Of a stretch of 43,346 nt of DNA, positions 31,888-38,631 are shown piece after piece; position 1 is the stretch's first letter; every line of letters starts with the position of its first letter. Under the pieces are notes generated by a model. That model saw nothing but the letters and a program-made list of their open reading frames with translations. It did not search any database and was not told where the DNA came from. This stretch comes from Actinomycetes bacterium (GTDB taxonomy: Bacteria > Actinomycetota > Acidimicrobiia > Acidimicrobiales > RAAP-2): assembly GCA_021810205.1 (NCBI GenBank), contig JAJZJC010000019.1:1-43346 (forward strand). Direction: 5' to 3'. A program made the position numbers and the translations under genes.

Positions 31888-33446
31888 GGGGCGACGGGAT
31901 CGGGCCTGCCCGCTCCTCGTCGCGCACGCGATCCGAGCGGGTAGAGCAGGACCGCGGCCACAGGGTCCCGCCCGATACGCCGCAGGCGGCTCGCGGTGTC
32001 CTCCACTGCCGAAACCCGTTCGCCGCGGGTGACAACGAGCAGCGTGGGACCCTCGGTGTCGGGGGACAGCACGTTCGCGGCCGCGAGCGGTTCGCCGGTG
32101 TCGACGCGGGAGAGCAGCGCCGCGTCGCCGACGCCTCGCTGCGCCGCGAGGCCGTGTGCGAGCTCCGATGCGCGCGCCCGGTCGTGCGGCAGGATCGCAA
32201 GCACACTCACCGCGTCGATCCCGGCGCGCGCGAGTCCCCGTGCAAGCTCACCAACAGGAATTCCGCCAGGCAGACGCGTCGCCCTACAGCCTGCAGCGTC
32301 TGCGAGGGACTCCACGTCGTCGATCCGCCGATCGGTGCGCTCGGCGACGATGACCGCGCCCACGCCGACTACCAGACCGAGGAGCACGCCCAGCGCAATG
32401 CCGTACTTGTGCAACGTGCCCGAGGGTGACGCCGTGCGCGCTGCAGACACGAGTGTCATGGACCCCGGCGCGATCGCCTGTCCCGGGACCCTCCCGGAGC
32501 CCAACGCGCGCGCCACGTCGTTGGCACCCGCCACAGCTTCAATGGGGCTCGTTGCACTGAGGCGAACCTCGACGAGCGCGGTGCCCGACTCGGCCTGGAC
32601 GGCAAGCTCGCGCGCCAGCACCGACGGCTGCGTGCCCAGCTCCCGAGCGACGAGCCGCAGCAGCGCCTCATCGCTCGGGATGAGCGCCGCGTAGGTGACC
32701 GCGAGCTGGGTAGCGCCCTGCGCGTTCGACAGCGCCGTTGTCGAGCTTGGCCCGGCGACTTCGAGGACCGCGGTGGCGCTGTAGCTCACGCGGCCATGCG
32801 TCGCAGCGAACACACCACCCAGGGTGCCGGCGAGCAGGCCGACGAGAAGGAGCCACGAACGCCTGCGAGCCCACGGCCATCGCGCCAGCCACGACCCGCG
32901 ACCGTCGGAGGGCGCGGTGTCGACGGCGTGGACGGTCGGCGAGATCACGTCGCCGGGCGCCAGGGGACCTACGACGCTGCCATCTTCGGGTGTGGACGGT
33001 CGTGGCACGACGCGCGTCTCGCGCGACTGCTCGGGCAGCTCCCTGCCGACCTCCGAGGCGTCCCATACGAGGATGTGCGTGCACGACGACGCACCGCGAA
33101 CAGCGCACGACGGCTCCGTCGTCGAGCCCGACGGACATGTGCAGACGGAAGGGAGCGCTTCTAGCCATCCGCGGACGGCTGCGCACGCCCAGGCGGCGTC
33201 ACGAGGCGATCTCGCCGCACTGCGCACCACGAGGAATCCAGGACGCGAGCGCAGGACTGTCACGTCGATCCCCAGCTCCGCCAGCGCGGGCGTGCTCGCC
33301 CGTGCCAGCGCGCCGATGGGATCGTCAGCCGACTGCACCCCACGGGCGGCGGCCTCCGTAGCGACGCGGCGCCCGGTCGCAGCGCCGCCGTCTCCAACGT
33401 TCGCACTCGTCGTCAGGCTCGGAGCCGACGCTGTGGTCACCGTCAT
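31884..33446 (-). CDS. Wzz-like chain-length protein with N-terminal V4R-like sensor
   Basis: Encodes 520 aa. Residues about 50-130 resemble the small-ligand V4R-type domain, ending in a cysteine-rich signature Cys114-x7-Cys122 (EPSCAVRGASSCTHILVWD). A linker leads to a Wzz-like module with two membrane helices (about 198-215 and 348-368) flanking a periplasmic-type region (VSYSATAVLEVAGPSS). The cytoplasmic tail (371-520) looks like a bacterial tyrosine kinase/CpsD fold start (TDRRIDDVESLADAAG) but has no Walker A P-loop. Wzz proteins set polymer length with Wzy. ATG 33446 overlaps the cyclase stop; its own stop overlaps the ligase start. The V4R assignment is by eye. Confidence 0.75.
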   Translation of the reverse strand: MTVTTASAPSLTTSANVGDGGAATGRRVATEAAARGVQSADDPIGALARASTPALAELGIDVTVLRSRPGFLVVRSAARSPRDAAWACAAVRGWLEALPSVCTCPSGSTTEPSCAVRGASSCTHILVWDASEVGRELPEQSRETRVVPRPSTPEDGSVVGPLAPGDVISPTVHAVDTAPSDGRGSWLARWPWARRRSWLLLVGLLAGTLGGVFAATHGRVSYSATAVLEVAGPSSTTALSNAQGATQLAVTYAALIPSDEALLRLVARELGTQPSVLARELAVQAESGTALVEVRLSATSPIEAVAGANDVARALGSGRVPGQAIAPGSMTLVSAARTASPSGTLHKYGIALGVLLGLVVGVGAVIVAERTDRRIDDVESLADAAGCRATRLPGGIPVGELARGLARAGIDAVSVLAILPHDRARASELAHGLAAQRGVGDAALLSRVDTGEPLAAANVLSPDTEGPTLLVVTRGERVSAVEDTASRLRRIGRDPVAAVLLYPLGSRARRGAGRPDPVAP

Positions 33447-35262
33447 GCCGGCACGCTCCCGCTCGGCCCGCGCGTGACCGGCTTGCGCTCGTACATCGCC
33501 CGGTCTGCTCGGCTGATGAGGGACTCGGGGGTGCGTTCGCCAGCCGACGTGCTCGCCCAACCGACAGATGCCCTGACGTCGAGGATGAGATCGCTGACGC
33601 GGTACGGCGCGGACAGGGTCTTCCGGACTCTCGCGACGACCGTGTCGTCGTCGGGGATCCCCGAGGCGGACAGGTGAGCGACCACGAACTCGTCTCCGCC
33701 GACCCTCGCTACGACGTCCTCACCCCGCACGGCGCGCTCGAGACGACGAGCGACCGCTCGCAACACCGCATCACCGACTTCATGGCCATAGTGATCGTTG
33801 ATCACCTTGAACCCGTCGAGGTCCAGATAGATGAGCAACACAGAGCTTGCTCGCCGCTCGATGGCATCGAGCATCCGCCCGAGCGCGTCATCGAGCAAGT
33901 AGCGGTTGGCGAGGCCCGTGAGCGGGTCGTGTAGGGCGTAATGGGTCAGCTGCTCCTGGCGTTCGCGCTCCGCAGTCACGTCTCGGAGCACCGCGATCGC
34001 ACAGTCCTCGCCGTCGACACGCAGGGGCCGTGCCGAGACGGCCACGTGGCGCACCAGATCCCCCTCGCGCAAGACGAGGTCTTCACTGACCGGGATGCCT
34101 TCGCGCGCCGCGCGGCGGAGCGGATGCCCTTCTTCGCCGATCGGCGTCCCGTCGAGCGAGCGGAGCTCAGTCGACGCAGGATAGGGCGACCCAGTCGTGA
34201 GCTGGTCCGAGCGCAATCCCTGCAGGACGCACGCGGCCCGGTTCGCGAAGACCACCGTGCCCTTGGCGTCGGCACAGACGATGCCGTCCTCGATGTGGTC
34301 GAGCGAACGCTGTACGGTAGCCTCGGTGGGTTCGCCAGCCGAGTCGGGCGTCCGCAGGAGAGTCACGAAGCACGCACCGGCGAACCTGCTCTCGATCCGC
34401 TGACCGTCCACGCGAAAGGTCGCGCCGCTCCCCGTACCTCTCACCGTCACCGTCGCACGGGAGCCGGCATGCCCGAGCAGATGCTCGAGCTGTGCGATGC
34501 GCCCCGTCTCGGCTGTCTCCCCGCTGGTGTCCGCAACTGGGGTCTCGACGACCGCCTCGATGTCCTCACCGAGGAGCGAGTCCATGTCGAGGCCCGTCAG
34601 CGCAGAAAACGTCTGGTTCACGAGCACGATGGTGCCGTCGGCCCGGGTCACGAGGAGACCATGGGGAAGATTGTCGAGCACCTCACCGAGGAAGGGCTCG
34701 GTGTGCTGATCGGGCTCCTCTACACCGTGCCGCGTCATCCGGTTCTTCGTGAGGTTCTCAGCCGCCTTTGCGTCCGGCTCTCCCTTCGGGCCAGGCTCTG
34801 CGGGCGCCTCGGTGCTGCGAGTGAGCAGGTCGACGAGCGCGCCAGCCGATTGACTCGTCACAGTTTCCGCCAAATTGGCCGCGAGCGCGCGGAGACCCTC
34901 GCGCTGTTCCCAGTCGAGCTCGGGCAGCCACACGTCGACGACGCCGAGGAGACCGAGCCATCCATTCGACCACACCGGCGCGACGACGCAGGCGAGAGAG
35001 CTGTCCGCACTCGCTGTAGCGGAACGTTCGTCGAACTGCTCGTCGGGCTCCGCGCTCCAAAGAGACCCTCCGACCGGGCTGCGGGATGAGAGAGACAGCT
35101 CCGGGCGAGCGCGTCGACCCTTGAAGCGGTGCCCTCGAACGGTGCCATGTCGGAGCTGTCGACGATGAGTGTCCCAGCAGGGGTGACGAAGAACGCTCCG
35201 ATGCCGAGGCACAAGTCGCGTGCCATTCGTAGCGTTGCGTCGATTGGGGTTTCCGATGCCAC
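33443..35262 (-). CDS. GAF-PAS-PAS-GGDEF diguanylate cyclase, reading frame disrupted once
   Basis: The gene is split across two frames. The first part, from GTG 35262, encodes a GAF start (ETPIDATLRMARDLCLGIGAFFV). The second frame holds the rest of GAF (LACVVAPVWSNGWLGLLGVVDVWLPELD), two PAS domains (LDNLPHGLLVTRADGTIVLVN and HIEDGIVCADAKGTVVFAN) and a GGDEF domain. That domain has HDPLTGLANR, LDLDGFKVINDHYGHEVGD, the I-site RGED and an intact GGDEF five residues later. Removing one TC unit from the (GA)4/(TC)4 tract at 35088-35095 restores a continuous GAF sequence. A downstream in-frame start could still give a PAS-GGDEF protein. It should make c-di-GMP. It is the first gene of the operon. 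Confidence 0.8.
35088..35095 (-). repeat. (GA)4 dinucleotide tract at the cyclase frameshift
   Basis: GAGAGAGA on the plus strand (TCTCTCTC in the gene). Deleting one dinucleotide joins the two GAF-coding frames as ALARSCLS-SRSPVGGSLW. It could be a slippage hotspot, a real mutation or a sequencing error. Confidence 0.55.
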
Positions 35263-35268
35263 GTGGCC

Positions 35269-35274
35269 ACCGTA
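35269..35274 (-). promoter_or_regulatory. Leaderless-type -10 box of the polysaccharide/c-di-GMP operon
   Basis: On the minus strand TACGGT (TANNNT) lies 6 nt before GTG 35262. It is the only good promoter candidate seen for the ten-gene leftward operon. The divergent unit has an identical hexamer at the same 6-nt spacing. Confidence 0.55.
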
Positions 35275-35388
35275 CGATCGCGCAGTCCCAGCGGCGTCCC
35301 AGTGCTCGCATGCACGGCGCTCGCACTGTTCCGCTCGTCCCTCTGGCGTCCATCGCACTCCCGTGACAGCGGACGGACGCCTGCTTCG

Positions 35389-35394
35389 TACGGT
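35389..35394 (+). promoter_or_regulatory. Leaderless-type -10 box of the sugar-transferase unit
   Basis: TACGGT lies 6 nt before GTG 35401, a mirror of the box driving the divergent operon. The 114 bases between the two boxes (35275-35388) form the shared control region. I see no clear operator palindrome in it. Confidence 0.5.
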
Positions 35395-35400
35395 CTCTCC

Positions 35401-35475
35401 GTGACCACCTGCGACATCAGCGGACGCGCTCGTCGACACGACGCAGCTCGGTACACGGTGCGAGCGTTGCGGTGA
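35401..35475 (+). CDS. 24-aa leader peptide ORF upstream of the sugar-transferase unit
   Basis: A GTG-started frame of 24 codons (MTTCDISGRA at its start, ending VRALR) begins 6 nt after a TACGGT box. Its TGA stop overlaps the GTG start of the 96-aa gene (GTGA). The position and coupling suggest a leaderless upstream ORF that delivers ribosomes to the next gene. The peptide is Arg-rich (6 of 24 residues) with no recognised family. It may have no function beyond translation control. Confidence 0.4.
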   Translation: MTTCDISGRARRHDAARYTVRALR

Positions 35476-35762
35476 TCTCCTACGTGCTACGACTGCGACC
35501 CGAGGAGGTCGCCGACGGCCGGTTCGTGGGAGAGGTCGAAGCAGTGGCGAGCCGCCGGCGACGGCGGATCAGGACGATCGAGCAGATCACGAGCTTCATC
35601 CTCGCCACCCTGGCAAACGAAGTGGACGCAAGCACCACTGCCAGGCAGGTGGCGAACGACGAGGAGCCCGACACCGACGACCCTGGCGAAATGAACGATC
35701 CGGATGCGTCCGACGATCCGGCCGCAGCCCACCGCCCGCCCGTCACGGAGCGTCGGCGATGA
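35472..35762 (+). CDS. Small conserved actinobacterial protein of unknown function
   Basis: Encodes 96 aa. The first 45 residues (YVLRLRPEEVADGRFVGEVEAV followed by RIRTIEQITSFIL) match a short module common in actinobacteria, typically reading VRL-x-P-x-x-L-A-x-G-x-x-x-G-x-VE and ending in a FLR-like helix. Residues 55-96 are acidic and disordered. It overlaps the short upstream ORF by GTGA and the sugar transferase by ATGA, so its expression is tied to theirs. No enzymatic motif is visible. Confidence 0.65.
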   Translation: MISYVLRLRPEEVADGRFVGEVEAVASRRRRRIRTIEQITSFILATLANEVDASTTARQVANDEEPDTDDPGEMNDPDASDDPAAAHRPPVTERRR

Positions 35763-37264
35763 GCATCTCTGCATTCCATGCGCCCCTCAAGTCCGACGAG
35801 TGGAACGTCCCCGGTGAGCCAGCGTGCGAGGCCGCACCGCCGCCGCGACCCGAGGGTCGCCGGAGCTCCCTACCCGCGACGGAGCTGACGTCGTCGTCGC
35901 GGCGCCGGCACTACTCCGCCCGCATCCTGCCATTCCTCGTTGGCGGCGACCTGGTCGGCGTGACTCTCGCTGGTGTGCTCACGGCCGTCCTCGTCCCGTG
36001 GATTGGCCAAGCGCTGCCACCCGTTCCGCATGGCACGTTCTTGCTCGTGTCGTGCACCGTGGTCGCCGCCGTCCTCGTGGCGGGTGTGCGAACCCGGAGC
36101 GATCGACTGATCCCAAGGGTCGCTGACGACCTGGGAGGAGTGGTGGCGCGACTCTCGGTCGCCGGACTTGTGCTGCTCGCTGGATCCGCGATCAGCGAGC
36201 TCGAGACCATACTGCCGGCGCCGGATGTAGCGATCCTCCTCGCCACGACGGCAGTCGTGGTCCCGGTGGCACGTCGAGTTGCGTTGGCGCTTGCCGCGGC
36301 GGGCCACGCGCACCGCGTACGGGTGGTCGTCGTAGGGTCCGGTCATGTCTGCGACGACCTCTGCCAGCGCCTGCGCCGTTCGCCCGTTGTGACCCTCGCC
36401 GGCGTCCTGGGCGGCGACGGCGCGGCGGGGGACCGGCTCGTCGGAAACGTCGACGACCTGCCGGAGCTGTGCACCACGCTGCGCATCGACCGTGTCGTGA
36501 TCGCGTTCGGAAAGACACCACCTGCGCACGTCGTCGCCGTGCTCCATCAGCTGCGCGGCGTCGTGGACATCGACGTCGTCGTGCGCTACTACGAGCTCGC
36601 CAACTGGGAAAGCCGCCTCGACGACGTGACAGGACTGTCGATCATGCACATTGGTCCCACTCCGGGACCGACCGCAGACGGCATCAAGCGCCTCCTCGAC
36701 ATCTGCGTGGCTGCCGGCTTGCTCGTGGTGCTCAGCCCTCTGCTCGGCCTCTTGGCACTCGCGGTGCTGGTCGACTCGGGCAAGCCAGTGCTCTTCCGCC
36801 AAACGCGCATCGGGCGTGACCATCAGCCATTCGAGATCCTGAAGTTCCGCACTATGCGCGCGGACACTATGCGCGCGGACCTGATGCCGGCCGAGCCAAT
36901 GCGATCGCGCACCCCGCTCGTCGTTCCCGACGCGTCCCGGATCACGCGCCTGGGCCGCATCCTGCGTCGCAGCGGCGTTGACGAGCTCGCGCAGCTCGTC
37001 AACGTCCTGCGTGGCGAGATGTCGCTCGTCGGGCCCCGTCCCTTCGTCCCGCAAGAGTGCGTCGACCTCCCGGAGCGTGCCGAACCCCGATTCAGCGTCA
37101 GACCCGGCGTGACCGGGCTGTGGCAAGTCTGCGGTCAGCACACGATCAGCTTCGAAGAGTTGTGCCGACTCGACGTGCAGTACGCGACCTCGTGGTCCCT
37201 CGGTGGAGATTTCCGGATCCTCGCGCGCACGCCTTCCCGGCTCGTGCGTGGAAGCCGAGGATGA
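35759..37264 (+). CDS. Polyprenyl glycosylphosphotransferase (initiating sugar transferase)
   Basis: Encodes 501 aa with the full WcaJ/CpsE architecture. About four membrane helices (45-165) are followed by a CoA-binding-like Rossmann domain (about 185-265, VRVVVVGSGHVCDDLCQRL). Another membrane hairpin comes near 300-322. The C-terminal catalytic domain has FRQTRIGRDHQPFEILKFRTMR, the DELAQLVNVLRGEMSLVGPRP signature and PGVTGLWQV. It transfers a sugar-1-phosphate from a UDP-sugar to undecaprenyl phosphate, the first step of repeat-unit assembly. A 15-bp duplication (codons TMRAD twice) extends the loop after KFRTMR. The start overlaps the small upstream gene by ATGA. Confidence 0.93.
   Translation: MSISAFHAPLKSDEWNVPGEPACEAAPPPRPEGRRSSLPATELTSSSRRRHYSARILPFLVGGDLVGVTLAGVLTAVLVPWIGQALPPVPHGTFLLVSCTVVAAVLVAGVRTRSDRLIPRVADDLGGVVARLSVAGLVLLAGSAISELETILPAPDVAILLATTAVVVPVARRVALALAAAGHAHRVRVVVVGSGHVCDDLCQRLRRSPVVTLAGVLGGDGAAGDRLVGNVDDLPELCTTLRIDRVVIAFGKTPPAHVVAVLHQLRGVVDIDVVVRYYELANWESRLDDVTGLSIMHIGPTPGPTADGIKRLLDICVAAGLLVVLSPLLGLLALAVLVDSGKPVLFRQTRIGRDHQPFEILKFRTMRADTMRADLMPAEPMRSRTPLVVPDASRITRLGRILRRSGVDELAQLVNVLRGEMSLVGPRPFVPQECVDLPERAEPRFSVRPGVTGLWQVCGQHTISFEELCRLDVQYATSWSLGGDFRILARTPSRLVRGSRG
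36852..36881 (+). repeat. 2 x 15-bp coding duplication in the sugar transferase
   Basis: Two near-identical copies of CTATGCGCGCGGAC plus one base repeat the TMRAD codons directly after the conserved KFRTMR motif. The frame is kept. Confidence 0.7.
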
Positions 37265-37493
37265 CGATGGACGACACGACCGGCACCGCGACAGCGTCAC
37301 CGGTCGAGCACGGCGTCACGTTGGCAAGCTGCGTTTGGATGCGTTCGCCTCTCGAGTCGGCTCGCCGACCCACTTCGCGAGGATTGCCTGGCGGATCGTG
37401 CAGTACAACGGCGCATCGGTGTGGCTGCTTGTGCACCGTGCCCCCGGCAGCCTCATGGGCTGGGTACTGCGGTGGTGGCGAGGGCTCAGCTGA
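37261..37493 (+). pseudogene. Short possible gene remnant after the sugar transferase
   Basis: ATG 37261 overlaps the sugar-transferase stop (ATGA), and the first 20-25 codons in that frame have high GC3. Further on the coding signal moves to another frame, ending at TGA 37491-37493 with a protein-like stretch (FARIAWRIVQYNGASVWLLV). No homologue is recognised. It could be one frameshifted small gene, or the start of a larger gene cut off by the convergent glycosyltransferase, whose 3' end overlaps it by 8 bp. Confidence 0.3.
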
Positions 37494-38631
37494 ACCCGGC
37501 GACTCCCTCTGTCCCGGAATGCTCCGCGGGCGCCGTTGACTGGCCGTCCAGCGCGCCGGCCGCGGCGTCACCGGGCAGAAGCGACAGGCTGGCCGTCAAG
37601 CGCCGGCGCTGGCACTCCCAGCGCTCGACTTGGCGATCTCGCGCGGCACCGGTCTGCGAGGCGCGCGCCGGGTACGTCGCTGCCAGCTGCCGCAGGCCAG
37701 CGGCGATCGCGGCAGGGTCGTTGTGAACGTGGAGTGCGTACGGAAATGCCGCACGCAGTGCCGGCCAGTCCGAGACCACGAGCGGGCGCTGCGCCCACAC
37801 CGCTTCACAGGCAGCCCGCATGATCGATCCGGGCTCGGTGGTGAGCGCAACGATGGCATCTGCGTCGTAGACCGCTTCTTGATAGCGCGTCGCGTCGAGA
37901 AAGCCGACGAGGGTCACGTTCGGCGGCAGCCGGCGCGCCGCTATTCCTGCGCCTCGCGCATCGCCGGTCACGGCAACGTCGATCTCTGGGACGCTGGATG
38001 CCGCGTCGATCAACGCGCGCCAGGGTTCGTCCGCTGCAAACCGGCCCACGTAGAGCAGCCGCAAGCGTGAGCGGCCGGGCAGCGGCGCCGGCCGCCAGTC
38101 GCCGGGGGCCTCGTGCACGACGACGGCCTCGGCTCCCCACGCCTCCACGGCGTGGAGCCACTCCTGCGACGCGACGATCGACAGATCGGCGTGCCGGGTC
38201 ACCCACCGGTGCAGCGGCTGCAGTCGGGCTGCCACCCGATCCCCCTGCGCGCCGAAGGCACCCGGGTGGCTGTCGAGGACGACCGTCGCCCCGACCAGTC
38301 GGCCGATCGCCCAACCGACAAGAGCTGCAGGACACGGCGGGTTGGTCACGACCAGGACATCGGGGCGGCGGTGCAAGACGTGCGCGACGGTGAGCGGCGT
38401 GGAGAACATCCAGCGAGCAAGCACCGGCGGGCGGCGGCTCCCGGGTGGGAAGAAGCAGCGTGCGGTCCCACCGAGCGCCGCTGCGAGCTCTTCGGAACGC
38501 CCCGCGACCGCCCCCCACGCCACGAACGCGACGCCCCCGCGCCCCGCCCGGCGGGTGCGATCGTCAGAGGCGCCGCGCGACGTAGTGCGCCGGAGGCTCC
38601 GCTGACTCGGTTCACGCGCTGGCACGCGCAC
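37486..38631 (-). CDS. GT4-like glycosyltransferase
   Basis: About 381 aa with a GT-B fold. The N-terminal domain has VLVVTNPPCPAALVGWAIGRLVGATVVLDSHPG. The C-terminal domain has LRLLYVGRFAADEPWRALIDAA and VTLVGFLDATRYQEAVYDADAIVALTTEPG, then RAACEAVWAQRPLVVSDWPALR. The EX7E-type motif is weak (EPGSIMRAACEAV), so it is a divergent member. The GTG start at 38631 overlaps the end of the upstream Alg14/Alg13-like gene by 20 bp; GTG 38625 is a close alternative. The donor sugar is unknown. Confidence 0.8.
   Translation of the reverse strand: MRVPAREPSQRSLRRTTSRGASDDRTRRAGRGGVAFVAWGAVAGRSEELAAALGGTARCFFPPGSRRPPVLARWMFSTPLTVAHVLHRRPDVLVVTNPPCPAALVGWAIGRLVGATVVLDSHPGAFGAQGDRVAARLQPLHRWVTRHADLSIVASQEWLHAVEAWGAEAVVVHEAPGDWRPAPLPGRSRLRLLYVGRFAADEPWRALIDAASSVPEIDVAVTGDARGAGIAARRLPPNVTLVGFLDATRYQEAVYDADAIVALTTEPGSIMRAACEAVWAQRPLVVSDWPALRAAFPYALHVHNDPAAIAAGLRQLAATYPARASQTGAARDRQVERWECQRRRLTASLSLLPGDAAAGALDGQSTAPAEHSGTEGVAGFS

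Noticed and set aside
33443-35353. Single uninterrupted cyclase starting at 35353 in the frame of the GGDEF domain.
   Set aside because: The first 90 residues in that frame are Arg-rich and do not look like protein, while a GAF N-terminus is evident in the neighbouring frame from GTG 35262.
21715-37493. Genomic island acquired by a mobile element.
   Set aside because: No transposase, integrase, tRNA-attachment duplication or clear change in base composition could be seen; the locus may simply be a variable polysaccharide region.
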